This document shows positions 6,510 through 14,284 of a stretch of DNA of 64,000 bases, piece after piece (the first letter of the stretch is position 1; every line of letters begins with the position of its first letter). The DNA comes from Bacteroidales bacterium (lineage in GTDB: Bacteria; Bacteroidota; Bacteroidia; Bacteroidales; UBA932): NCBI GenBank assembly GCA_017509685.1, contig JAFWPA010000009.1:1-64000 (forward strand), given 5' to 3'. The position numbers and the translations under genes were made by a program. The notes below the pieces were generated by a model. That model did no database searches. It worked only from the letters and a program-made list of their open reading frames with translations, and was not told the origin of the DNA.

Positions 6510-7428
6510 GTGTTTGTATTGCTATAAGGAACTCGGGCCCGGAGAGGTCGACTTCCACAAATCCTGCTGCCGGAAGTTCTTCGGAACTTCCACGGCTCCT
6601 TCGCTTGATTATACACGTGCGCAGATGGATGAATTGGCGGCCCAAGTCATTCGGTCGCAGACCACTTTGACCGGCGTCCAGCCAAAACTGTCCTTGAATC
6701 TGGATAAGCACAAGGACTCACAGAAGTTGACCATCGTCGGCCTTTGGGGGGATTATATCTTCAAGCCGCAGACGGAACGCTTTGCGATGCTGCCCGAGAA
6801 TGAAGACTTGACTATGCATCTTGCTGAAATCGCAAAAATCAAGATTGTTCCGCACACGCTCATCCGCATGAAAGACGGCAGCATCGGCTATCTGACCAAG
6901 CGGATCGACCGCAAGGCCGATGGTGAGAAGATTGCGATGGAAGATATGTGCCAGCTCACGGAGCGCCAGACCGAGCACAAGTATCGCAGTTCCTACGAGC
7001 AGATAGGAAAGGCTATTCGCAAGTACTCGACCAATGCCCAGTTGGATATGGTCGATTTTCTGGAGCTGGTGTATTTCTCCTGGCTGACAGGGAATAACGA
7101 TATGCATCTGAAGAACTTCTCTCTGTATTCTCCTTTAGGAGAACCTGTCCTTACTCCTGCCTACGACCTGTTAAATACAGTCATCAGTAATCCTGCCGAT
7201 GACGAAGAATTAGCCCTTAACCTCAATGGGAAGAAGAAGCGGATGACGGATGCTGACTTCAGGACCGCATACCGCACATGCGGCGTACCGGAAATCGTTT
7301 TCGACCGTGTCAAGAAGAAGTATTTGAATCTCCTTCCCAAGTTTGAGGAAGAGATTCAGCGCTCATTCCTTTCTGACGAACTAAAGACATTATATATTGA
7401 TCTTCTTCACCAAAGACTGATGGCATAA
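6502..7428 (+). CDS. hipT: HipT-like Ser/Thr kinase toxin
   Basis: A 308-residue HipA-type kinase lacking the N-terminal HipA subdomain, which is the separate hipS gene. Residues 4-23 hold a small zinc-ribbon-like motif (C4, C7, H19, C22/C23). The Gly-rich loop is TTLTGVQPKLSL at about 54-65, with Thr where E. coli HipT has its two autophosphorylated Ser. The catalytic loop is NNDMHLKNFSL near 198 and the metal-binding Asp lies in AYDLLNT near 222. In known systems the kinase acts on aminoacyl-tRNA synthetases (GltX for HipA, TrpS for HipT). The target here is unknown. A tRNA terminator follows on the opposite strand. Confidence 0.85.
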   Translation: MSKCLYCYKELGPGEVDFHKSCCRKFFGTSTAPSLDYTRAQMDELAAQVIRSQTTLTGVQPKLSLNLDKHKDSQKLTIVGLWGDYIFKPQTERFAMLPENEDLTMHLAEIAKIKIVPHTLIRMKDGSIGYLTKRIDRKADGEKIAMEDMCQLTERQTEHKYRSSYEQIGKAIRKYSTNAQLDMVDFLELVYFSWLTGNNDMHLKNFSLYSPLGEPVLTPAYDLLNTVISNPADDEELALNLNGKKKRMTDADFRTAYRTCGVPEIVFDRVKKKYLNLLPKFEEEIQRSFLSDELKTLYIDLLHQRLMA

Positions 7429-7461
7429 AAAACAAAAAGCCATCACAAGGGGTTGTGACGG
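7429..7461 (-). terminator. Rho-independent terminator after the tRNA genes
   Basis: On the minus strand CCGTCACAA-CCCC-TTGTGATGG forms a 9-bp stem (7440-7448 with 7453-7461), followed by CTTTTTGTTTTTT. It ends the tRNA-Gln/tRNA-Met transcript and keeps it from running antisense into hipT. Confidence 0.8.
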
Positions 7462-7524
7462 GTATATAGAGAGTTTTGTCTGTGAGATTGATCGTAGTCA
7501 ATCAAGACATATGTTTTGTTGGTG

Positions 7525-7601
7525 TGGTAGCGGGAGTGGGTCACGATCCCACGACCTCCGGATTATGAATCCGACGCTCTAACCAGCTGAGCTACCCCGC
7601 C
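7525..7601 (-). tRNA. tRNA-Met (anticodon CAT)
   Basis: A 77-nt cloverleaf with encoded CCA. The acceptor arms are GGCGGGG and TCCCGCT (G-T pairs at both ends), the anticodon loop TTCATAA, and the T-arm GTGGG-ATCGTGA-CCCAC. The stem features are those of an elongator, not of an initiator. The CAT anticodon could also be tRNA-Ile2 with a modified C34, but the body is closest to Bacteroidetes tRNA-Met. Its 3' half is the source of the two partial copies downstream at 5834 and 4737. Confidence 0.9.
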
Positions 7602-7625
7602 GTACCGTATAAGGCACAAAAAAAG

Positions 7626-7696
7626 TTGAGATAGAAGGACTCGAACCCTCACTGACAGAGCCAGAATCTGTAGTGCTACCATTACACCATATCTCA
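7626..7696 (-). tRNA. tRNA-Gln (anticodon CTG)
   Basis: A 71-nt cloverleaf. The acceptor TGAGATA pairs with TATCTCA, the anticodon stem ACAGA/TCTGT encloses loop TTCTGGC, and the T-arm contains GTTCGAG. CCA is not encoded. It lies 24 nt upstream of tRNA-Met and is transcribed with it. Confidence 0.9.
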
Positions 7697-7717
7697 ATGT
7701 TCCCGCGAACGGGACTG

Positions 7718-7725
7718 CAAATGTA
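7718..7725 (-). promoter_or_regulatory. -7 element of the tRNA-Gln/tRNA-Met operon
   Basis: TACATTTG on the minus strand, 21 nt before tRNA-Gln. A short palindrome (GTTCCCGCGAACGGGAC) lies between the two. Confidence 0.6.
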
Positions 7726-7784
7726 CGACTTTTTTCTGATTCCGCAAGTAAAAAGGATAGTTTTTTTCTCAAAAAACTTTTTCG

Positions 7785-7792
7785 TAAATTTG
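7785..7792 (+). promoter_or_regulatory. -7 element of the alarmone synthetase operon
   Basis: TAAATTTG, 24 nt upstream of the ATG at 7817. The next three genes follow at gaps of 2-6 nt, so it may drive all four. Confidence 0.6.
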
Positions 7793-7816
7793 TGGGTTAA
7801 GAATTAATAACCCACT

Positions 7817-8884
7817 ATGGCCGAAAACACCTATCAATTGGACGCCCATTGCCAGGCTATCCTGGAGGAGTATCGCGAGCACCTTCCCCTGTTCGAGGAG
7901 ATGAAGCAGAAGGTCCAGGCTCAGCTCAAGCAGGTCTTCGACGAGGCCGGTCTCATCGTTGCATCCATTGAAGGCCGTGTAAAAACGGAGAAATCCCTGG
8001 CCGGCAAGCTGGAGCTCAAAGGCGCCAAGTATGCTACGCTGGCCGATATTACGGATATCATCGGCCTGCGCGTCATCACCTTTTACAGCGACGACGTAGA
8101 CAAGGTGGCGTCGGCCGTAGACCGCCTGTACAAGGTGGACTGGGAGAATTCCGTGGACAAACGCAAGGCGCACGAGATTGACAGCTTCGGCTATATGTCC
8201 CTGCACTATATCTGCAGTATGGAAGGCTGCCCGTACCGATTCGAGATTCAGATGCGCACCGTGCTGCAGCATGCATGGGCCAATATGAACCACGACACCG
8301 GCTACAAGAGCGGCGTGGAAATCCCGCGGGAATACCTGCGCAACCTGAACCGCCTGGCGGGCATGCTGGAACTGGCCGATGAACAGTTCAGTCAGATCCG
8401 CAACGACCTCACGGATTACCGGCGCCGGGTACAGGCCCTGGTGGCCTCCGGCAACCTGGACGAGGTTCCGCTGGACGGCGACACCTACCGCAGCTATCTC
8501 CAGTTGCGTCCCTTTGACAAGCTGAACCGCCGCATCGCCGCGGTGAACCAGGCCGAAATCCAGGAAGTGAACCTGATGCCCTATCTGGCTGTGTTCAAGG
8601 ACCTGGAATGCCATACGCTGGGCGACATCGGCCGCCTCATCAAACAGAATAACGACGGCGCCTATCAGATTGCCTGCTACCAGATTGGCCTCACGGACCT
8701 GGATATCATCTCCTCCTCCCTAGGCCCGCAGGATCTGTGCATCGCCCACATCGTGCGCTCCGGCGGTGGCAAAAAGGAACTAAAGCGCCTGTTCGACACG
8801 CTCAACGGAGAGAACTCCAGCAATGAGTCCATGGCCGAATTCCTGCTGCAGCAAGTAAGTGAACTTCCTTTTATGAATCAATAA
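7817..8884 (+). CDS. RelA/SpoT-domain (p)ppGpp synthetase
   Basis: A 355-residue protein with a RelA_SpoT synthetase domain at about 40-180. Recognisable pieces are GRVKTEKSLAGKLE, ITDIIGLRVITFYSDDV, SFGYMSLHYICSM and FEIQMRTVLQHAWANMNHD. There is no HD hydrolase, TGS or ACT domain, so it is a small alarmone synthetase, longer than the ~210-residue YjbM/YwaC type because of a C-terminal helical extension of about 150 residues. It makes (p)ppGpp or pGpp from ATP and GDP/GTP/GMP in the cytoplasm. It is the first gene of an apparent operon with a kinase, a SpoIIE phosphatase and a STAS protein, which suggests it works in the same stress response. That link is inference. Confidence 0.85.
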   Translation: MAENTYQLDAHCQAILEEYREHLPLFEEMKQKVQAQLKQVFDEAGLIVASIEGRVKTEKSLAGKLELKGAKYATLADITDIIGLRVITFYSDDVDKVASAVDRLYKVDWENSVDKRKAHEIDSFGYMSLHYICSMEGCPYRFEIQMRTVLQHAWANMNHDTGYKSGVEIPREYLRNLNRLAGMLELADEQFSQIRNDLTDYRRRVQALVASGNLDEVPLDGDTYRSYLQLRPFDKLNRRIAAVNQAEIQEVNLMPYLAVFKDLECHTLGDIGRLIKQNNDGAYQIACYQIGLTDLDIISSSLGPQDLCIAHIVRSGGGKKELKRLFDTLNGENSSNESMAEFLLQQVSELPFMNQ

Positions 8885-8890
8885 TAGAAC

Positions 8891-9724
8891 ATGGAAAAAG
8901 CAAAAAAGATATCCCTTTCCGACTATGTGCTTTCCGGTGGCGGCGCCAACGGAGAGAGTTTTGACTGCATCAGCGATCCCAACGTAATGCTCAAACTCTA
9001 CTTCCCGGGCAAGATCCAGCAGCCGCTGGATGAAATGATGCTGGCCCGGAAAGTGTACGAGGCGGGCATCCCCACCCCGGAACCTGGCGAATATGTGGTG
9101 ACAGAGGATGGCCGATACGGCATCCGCTTCCGCCGCATCCCCGGTAAAAAGTCCTATTCCCGCGCAACGGGAGACGAACCCGAAAAGGTGGCCCAGTTTG
9201 CCTCCGAATTCGCCCAGATGTGTCTCCAGTTGCACAGCGTGCACGTGGACACCACCCAGTTCGAGAACGTGAAGGACCGGTATTATCGGCTCCTGGCCGA
9301 GAATCCCTTCTTCACCACGGCGGAAAAGGATGCGCTGGGCAAGTTTATCGCCGACACTCCCGACGAAGATACCGCCATCCACGGAGACCTGCAGTACTCC
9401 AACGCCATCTTTGCCGGTGACAAGCGCTACTTCATTGACCTGGGAGACTTCTGCTACGGCAACCATCTCTTCGACGTGGGCATGGTATACCTGTGCTGCG
9501 TCCTCAGCCTGGAGGACTTCATCGAGCCCACCTTCCACATGAAGAAGGCCACGGCCATCCGTTTCTGGGAAGAGTTCGCCCCCGTGTATTTCGGGACCGA
9601 CCGTTCCCTGAAGGACATAGAGGAAGAAATCAAGCCTTATGCCGGTCTCAAGACCCTCATTGTGGAACGGGATACCAAACAGCCCATGCCGGAATTCCGG
9701 GAAGCACTTAAAGGTATTATCTAA
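8891..9724 (+). CDS. APH-fold small-molecule or protein kinase, TIGR02172-like
   Basis: A 277-residue kinase of the aminoglycoside phosphotransferase/choline kinase fold. The ATP-binding part includes VLSGGGANGESFDC and VMLKLYFPG, the catalytic loop HGDLQYSNAIF is near residue 163, and the metal-binding Asp lies in FIDLGDFCYG near 181. The family resembles TIGR02172, putative kinases found in Fibrobacter and Bacteroidetes. It starts six bases after the alarmone synthetase and stops three bases before a SpoIIE phosphatase. That position makes a signalling role likelier than antibiotic resistance. The substrate is unknown. Confidence 0.75.
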   Translation: MEKAKKISLSDYVLSGGGANGESFDCISDPNVMLKLYFPGKIQQPLDEMMLARKVYEAGIPTPEPGEYVVTEDGRYGIRFRRIPGKKSYSRATGDEPEKVAQFASEFAQMCLQLHSVHVDTTQFENVKDRYYRLLAENPFFTTAEKDALGKFIADTPDEDTAIHGDLQYSNAIFAGDKRYFIDLGDFCYGNHLFDVGMVYLCCVLSLEDFIEPTFHMKKATAIRFWEEFAPVYFGTDRSLKDIEEEIKPYAGLKTLIVERDTKQPMPEFREALKGII

Positions 9725-9727
9725 GCT

Positions 9728-11929
9728 ATGGCTGCCGGCAAGTTTAAATTACAAAACCTGCCTGCCATTCAGGGATTCCTGGTGGTGGCTGTGGCCATCG
9801 TTACCCTGGGTGTAGGTTCCCTGCTGGCGTATTACCGGATGCGGGATATCGTCGAGGAGGAAGCCTACAACCGGGCCCAGGACAATATTGACCGGGTGGA
9901 ACAGGAGTTCACCCTCATTGTAGAACTGGTGGAGAGCGCCGTCCGTAACAACCTGTGGATTGCCGGAGAAATCGTTCCGGAGACGCTGGACAGCCTGTGG
10001 GGACTCCCGAAGGGAATCGTAGAGGACAATCCGGTTGTGTACGGATCGGCCATCGCCCTTATGGAAAACTACCACCGCTCGAAGGCCGGCCGCCACTTCG
10101 CCCCTTATGCCCATAGGGAGGGAGACAGCATTGTGACCGTCCAACTGGGCACCCCGGAATACGACTATACCCATCAGGAGTGGTTTGTGGAAGCCCTGAA
10201 AGCCGGTTCAAAAGGCTATTGGTCCGAGCCCTACTATGACGAAGGCGGCGGCAACAAGCTCATGACCACCTACTCGGTTCCGGTCTATGACCACAAGAAC
10301 CGCCTGGCCGCCGTGCTTACGGCCGATGTGGCCCTGGACTGGGTGTCGGACCGCCTGGCCAACATCAAGGACTATCCTTTCTCCCTGAAGATGCTGGTGA
10401 GCAAGAGTGGCAATATCATGGCCACAAGCCCGCCGTTCGCCACCATGCAGCGGAAGAATATCATAGACCTGGCCGAACAGATGGAGGACGGCGAGGACTT
10501 CAAGGAAGTGAACCGCGGCATGCTGGCCGGCGAGGAAGGCAGCCAGCGGGTGCGCATACAGGGCAAGACCTACTATGTCTTCTATGACAAGGTGCAGAAG
10601 ACCGGCTGGTCCATGAGCATGAGCATCCCGGAAGAAGAGATCTTCGCTCAGGTAAAGACGCTGAACCGCCAGGTTTTGGGCATTGAGCTCATCGGTTTCC
10701 TCATGCTCATCCTCATTCTCACCGCCACCATCTACAATCAGCGCAAGCTGATGTCGGTCAACGAGAAAAAGAACCGCATCGACAGTGAACTGCACGTGGC
10801 CAGCGGCATCCAGATGGCCATGCTGCCCAAGGATTTCCCGCCCTTCCCCGAACGGAAGGATATCGATATTTTCGCCCACCTCATTCCTGCCAAGGAAGTG
10901 GGCGGAGACTTGTACGACTACTTTATCCGGGACGAACGCCTGTACTTCTGCATAGGGGACGTTTCCGGCAAGGGCGTACCCGCTTCGCTCATCATGAGCG
11001 TGTCCCGCAGCCTGTTCCGCACCATTGCCGGTCACGAAAAGAGTCCCCAGCGCATTGCGTGCACCATGAACCAGAACCTGGCCGATATGAGCATCAACGA
11101 TATGTTCATCACCTTCTTCTGCGGCGTCCTGGACCTGAGCACCGGCCACCTGCGTTACTGCAACGCCGGGCACAACGCACCCTATCTGCTGGCGGGCTCC
11201 AAACCGGAACAGTTCCCCGTAATCCCCAATGTCCCGCTGGGCGTAGTGGACGGCTTCCCCTTTGAGGAACAGGAAACCGACATCAAGAGCGGCATGGGCA
11301 TCTTCCTCTACACCGACGGTCTTAGCGAAGCCGAGAACAACGAACTGGAACTCTTTGGGACGGAACGGATGGAACCGGTCCTGGACGCCGGTCTCACGGC
11401 CGAAGAGCAGGTGAACAAAATGCTGAACGCCGTGCACGCGTACGTGGACAAAGCGCCGCAGAGCGACGACCTTACTATGCTATGTATTCGTTATTTAAAT
11501 GATAAACCCTTGGAAAAGAAGGAACGCCATCTAATTCTTCACAATGACATCAAGCAAATTCCCCAGCTGGCCGAATTTGTGGAAGCCGTTGCGGGCATGG
11601 TCCATTTGGACAACGGCCTTACGATGAGCATCAACCTGGCTCTGGAAGAAGCGGTTACCAATGTCATTTTGTATGCCTACCCTGAGGGCTCCGACGGTTT
11701 GGTGGACATTGAAGCGGTCATTCACGATGACATGCTCAAGTTCATTGTCTCAGACGCCGGCAAGCCCTTTGACCCTACTGCAGCACCGGAAGCCGATATC
11801 ACTCTGGACGTCGAAGACCGTCCTATCGGTGGCCTGGGCATTTTCCTGGTGCGTAATATCATGGACTCCGTCTTCTACAAGAGGGAAGATGGCAAGAATA
11901 TTCTTACGATGACTAAAAATTTGCAATAA
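9728..11929 (+). CDS. Membrane SpoIIE phosphatase fused to an RsbW-like anti-sigma kinase
   Basis: 733 residues in four parts. A first membrane helix is at 15-36, an extracytoplasmic Cache-type sensor at about 40-310 (VYGSAIALMENY, GYWSEPYYDEGGGNKLMTTYSVP), a second helix at 316-337, a SpoIIE/PP2C phosphatase at 360-585 (KEVGGDLYDYF, GDVSGKGVPASLIMSV, SDDLTMLCIRY), and a HATPase_c domain of RsbW type at 600-733 (NLALEEAVTNVILYAYP, RPIGGLGIFLV). The phosphatase would dephosphorylate a STAS protein and the ATPase would phosphorylate it, so opposite activities sit in one chain. The STAS gene follows two bases later. The signal is probably a small ligand bound by the Cache domain. Confidence 0.88.
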   Translation: MAAGKFKLQNLPAIQGFLVVAVAIVTLGVGSLLAYYRMRDIVEEEAYNRAQDNIDRVEQEFTLIVELVESAVRNNLWIAGEIVPETLDSLWGLPKGIVEDNPVVYGSAIALMENYHRSKAGRHFAPYAHREGDSIVTVQLGTPEYDYTHQEWFVEALKAGSKGYWSEPYYDEGGGNKLMTTYSVPVYDHKNRLAAVLTADVALDWVSDRLANIKDYPFSLKMLVSKSGNIMATSPPFATMQRKNIIDLAEQMEDGEDFKEVNRGMLAGEEGSQRVRIQGKTYYVFYDKVQKTGWSMSMSIPEEEIFAQVKTLNRQVLGIELIGFLMLILILTATIYNQRKLMSVNEKKNRIDSELHVASGIQMAMLPKDFPPFPERKDIDIFAHLIPAKEVGGDLYDYFIRDERLYFCIGDVSGKGVPASLIMSVSRSLFRTIAGHEKSPQRIACTMNQNLADMSINDMFITFFCGVLDLSTGHLRYCNAGHNAPYLLAGSKPEQFPVIPNVPLGVVDGFPFEEQETDIKSGMGIFLYTDGLSEAENNELELFGTERMEPVLDAGLTAEEQVNKMLNAVHAYVDKAPQSDDLTMLCIRYLNDKPLEKKERHLILHNDIKQIPQLAEFVEAVAGMVHLDNGLTMSINLALEEAVTNVILYAYPEGSDGLVDIEAVIHDDMLKFIVSDAGKPFDPTAAPEADITLDVEDRPIGGLGIFLVRNIMDSVFYKREDGKNILTMTKNLQ

Positions 11930-11931
11930 TT

Positions 11932-12240
11932 ATGGATGTAAAAATCATTGAAAAGGACAACGTCCTCACCGCCGTACTGAGTGGCCGCCTTGACACCGCC
12001 GTTTCTCAGGAAGTTGCCACCGCCGTGCAGCCCCTCATTGACCAGGCCGACAAAACCCTGGTTCTGGATTGCAAGGACCTCAGCTATATCTCCAGTAGCG
12101 GTCTGCGTATCTTCCTCACCATCCGCAAGGCCGCAGCGGCCAAAGGCGGCAAGGTGATTGTAAAAGACATCAACACCGAAATCCGTCAGGTCTTCATGAT
12201 GACCGGCTTCCTGAACCTCTTCGAGATCCAGGAAAGCTAA
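11932..12240 (+). CDS. STAS-domain anti-sigma factor antagonist
   Basis: A 102-residue STAS protein of the SpoIIAA/RsbV type (LSGRLDTAVSQEVATAV, LVLDCKDLSYISSSGLRIFL). The Ser-Ser-Gly stretch near residue 58 holds the site that an RsbW-like kinase would phosphorylate. It directly follows the SpoIIE/RsbW fusion and is its likely substrate. No sigma factor of the SigB type is nearby, so the output of the switch is not known. A pair of stem-loops follows the stop. Confidence 0.9.
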   Translation: MDVKIIEKDNVLTAVLSGRLDTAVSQEVATAVQPLIDQADKTLVLDCKDLSYISSSGLRIFLTIRKAAAAKGGKVIVKDINTEIRQVFMMTGFLNLFEIQES

Positions 12241-12261
12241 TTCCGGCTTCGATTTGCCCGG

Positions 12262-12347
12262 TCCGTGTGCACCAGGGGCTCCCAGCGCACACGGAAGGCC
12301 TCAAAATGCAGTTCCGTGTGCGCTACGGCCTTGTAGTGCACACGGAA
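12262..12347. terminator. Tandem stem-loops built from one repeated arm
   Basis: Two hairpins: tccgtgtgc (12262-12270) with gcacacgga (12287-12295), and ttccgtgtgc (12312-12321) with gcacacggaa (12338-12347). All four arms share CCGTGTGC, so the two can also pair crosswise. They lie between converging genes and may act as a bidirectional terminator, although there is no T-run. Confidence 0.6.
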
Positions 12348-12371
12348 GTCGTTAATAATTAAGCGCCGAGG

Positions 12372-13061
12372 CTAATTTTTGATCTCTACGCCGCCGAACC
12401 CCACCTTGCCCGTGATAATGAGCAGCGGGGTGCCGGCGGTTACTTTGTTCTGGCGGTTGTCGGAGACACCGCCGAAGCCGCTGTTAACAGAAACCTGGAC
12501 GGCGAGGCCTTCCGGGACGATGATGGAGACGCCGGCGAAGCCTACGTTCAGGTCAATGAAGGATTCATCGGCCAGGACGGCGCCCCGCAGGTCCAGGGTA
12601 AGGCCGCCGAAGGAGGTCTGGACATCGGCCCCTTCGAATTTCTGGCCGGGGAAGGACAGGTTCTGCTTGCCGAAGGAGGTTTCTATGCGGCGGACGTTCT
12701 TTCCGTCGCGGGAGATGTTTTTGACCTCGCAGGCGCCCTGGTGAGGGCAGCAGGATTTGAAGAAAAGAATTTTGATGCCGAAGACGATGATCATCACCGC
12801 CAGGCCGATCTGCCACATCTGGTTCCAGGAGATTACCCCACGGACGGCCAGCAGGAGCAGGATACCCCAGCAAAGGCCGATGCAGGGACCTAGTTTGTCG
12901 GTATCGCTGAACAGGCCCACCAGGCAGGGGATGATGATGAACAGCGTCCACCAGCCCGTGGTAGAGAATGAAAAGTTGAGGACGCCTGTAAGGTTCAGGA
13001 TCCACAGGACACCGGCGGCAATCAAGGCCAGGCCCAGAACAATTTTACTTGTGTTCTTCAT
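12372..13061 (-). CDS. LiaF-like membrane protein
   Basis: 229 residues. Four hydrophobic helices fill residues 1-100 (IVLGLALIAAGVLWIL, WWTLFIIIPCLVGLF, LCWGILLLLAVRGVI, IGLAVMIIVFGIKILFF). After them comes a Cys/His-containing linker (SCCPHQGACE) and a strand-rich C-terminal domain with three FGG turns (QTSFGGLTLDLRG, NSGFGGVSDN, VGFGGVEIKN). This is the layout of the LiaF/YvqF family, which in Firmicutes restrains the LiaRS response to cell-wall antibiotics. No LiaRS pair is nearby, so the role here is open. It starts 13 bases after the gene before it, in one operon. Confidence 0.75.
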   Translation of the reverse strand: MKNTSKIVLGLALIAAGVLWILNLTGVLNFSFSTTGWWTLFIIIPCLVGLFSDTDKLGPCIGLCWGILLLLAVRGVISWNQMWQIGLAVMIIVFGIKILFFKSCCPHQGACEVKNISRDGKNVRRIETSFGKQNLSFPGQKFEGADVQTSFGGLTLDLRGAVLADESFIDLNVGFAGVSIIVPEGLAVQVSVNSGFGGVSDNRQNKVTAGTPLLIITGKVGFGGVEIKN

Positions 13062-13074
13062 AATACAATACTAA

Positions 13075-14241
13075 TTAACGTAAGCAGTCTATGTGTGCAT
13101 CGGGCGCTTCCATAATGTTCCAGGACAGGACAGCGCCGTCGAAACCGTGACTGGTCACGGCCTTCAGGGATTCTTTCACGTATTCCTCAGAGGTGGGAAC
13201 CACGCCCGCCCGATAGTTGATTTCGATGCCGGGGAATTTGGCGCAGGGATAGGGCTTCATGGCTTCCAACTGGGTGTGCAGGAAGTCCAGGTCCATCTGG
13301 AAGTCGGGATAACCGGTAGCCCCGGGGACCGCCTTCTTTAGCAAGTCGTACTCGAAGCCCATTCCGGCCGGCGCGAAGGTCTGGCGGTAGAGCATGGGCT
13401 TGATAAAGTCTGCGTGCGCGGCCAGGACTGCATAGTCCTGCCCTGCGAAAGGCGCCATAAAGGGTGCGTACAGGTCCATGCCCACTTCCAGTCCGCGGCT
13501 GCGGAAGGCATCGGCGATACCCGCTACGGCGCCGCTTACGATAAAGCCTTTGGCTCTGAAGAAAGCGGTGGCCATGGGATTGGCAAAGGTGAAACCGCCC
13601 TCCGGCGTGTAACCGGTGACGGAAAGGAAATCATCCTTGCAGGCATCCCATTCGGCCTTTACGGCTTCCAGGTCTACGCCCAGCGCCGCGAACTTTTCCC
13701 GGCACAGCGGGCAGCCGCAATTGAGCACGCCGCCCACCCCGCTCACGAAGGACTGGGTGCGGATACGGTCCAGGAATATGCCGTCGAAACCGCAGTCTGC
13801 AAAGTTCCTGTCATAGATGTCCACCACATTGGCGGCGTTCTGCGGGTCCGAGGGGCAGTTGAAGCGGAAACCCTCGCCGGCCGCCAGGTCATAGTTGGCG
13901 GGAATGTTGCCCCAGAGGTCCACGGCGGGCGTGTTCTCGCACATTTCCTCGGTCTCGGCAAACACCGGCAGCCACAGGAGCATTTGGATGTCCTTGCCGT
14001 GCAGGTATTCCCCCACCTGCCGATAAATCTCCTTATCCAAGCTCCAGCCGATGATGACCTTCTTCACTGGAATAATCCGGCTCACGGTGTCCAGCCGGCC
14101 GATAATCTGTTCCGCGGTGTAATCCGGCGCATGCCAGCCGCCCAGGGATACCTGGACAATGTAGGCGGGTTCCTTAACCGTATTGCTTTGGCAGGCTGCC
14201 AGGGCCAGCAGGACCATCAGGAGAATGGCGACTTTTTTCAT
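13075..14241 (-). CDS. Lipoprotein with putative TIM-barrel glycoside hydrolase fold
   Basis: 388 residues with lipoprotein signal MKKVAILLMVLLALAAC. The body alternates strands and helices as a TIM barrel does: VKKVIIGWSLDKE, IQMLLWLPVFAE, FDGIFLDRIRTQSF, GLEVGMDLYAPFM, ADFIKPMLYRQTF, FPGIEINYRAGVV and DGAVLSWNIMEAP. A conserved-looking Asp lies in GIFLDRIR and Glu in GIEINYR. A CxCxxC-type cluster (NCGCPLCREKF) may bind metal. I cannot assign a GH family with confidence. It resembles the hypothetical glycoside hydrolases that act on alpha-linked sugars in Bacteroidetes. It is followed by the LiaF-like gene. Confidence 0.55.
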   Translation of the reverse strand: MKKVAILLMVLLALAACQSNTVKEPAYIVQVSLGGWHAPDYTAEQIIGRLDTVSRIIPVKKVIIGWSLDKEIYRQVGEYLHGKDIQMLLWLPVFAETEEMCENTPAVDLWGNIPANYDLAAGEGFRFNCPSDPQNAANVVDIYDRNFADCGFDGIFLDRIRTQSFVSGVGGVLNCGCPLCREKFAALGVDLEAVKAEWDACKDDFLSVTGYTPEGGFTFANPMATAFFRAKGFIVSGAVAGIADAFRSRGLEVGMDLYAPFMAPFAGQDYAVLAAHADFIKPMLYRQTFAPAGMGFEYDLLKKAVPGATGYPDFQMDLDFLHTQLEAMKPYPCAKFPGIEINYRAGVVPTSEEYVKESLKAVTSHGFDGAVLSWNIMEAPDAHIDCLR

Positions 14242-14262
14242 CTTTCCGTTTAGATTCTCTTA

Positions 14263-14270
14263 CAAAGATA
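14263..14270 (-). promoter_or_regulatory. -7 element of the TIM-barrel lipoprotein operon
   Basis: TATCTTTG on the minus strand, 21 nt upstream of the ATG at 14241. Confidence 0.6.
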
Positions 14271-14284
14271 GCAGTTTCTTTGTC

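Noticed and set aside
8891..9724. Aminoglycoside resistance as the function of the APH-fold kinase
   Set aside because: The fold is shared by many kinases, and the position between an alarmone synthetase and a SpoIIE phosphatase argues for signalling.
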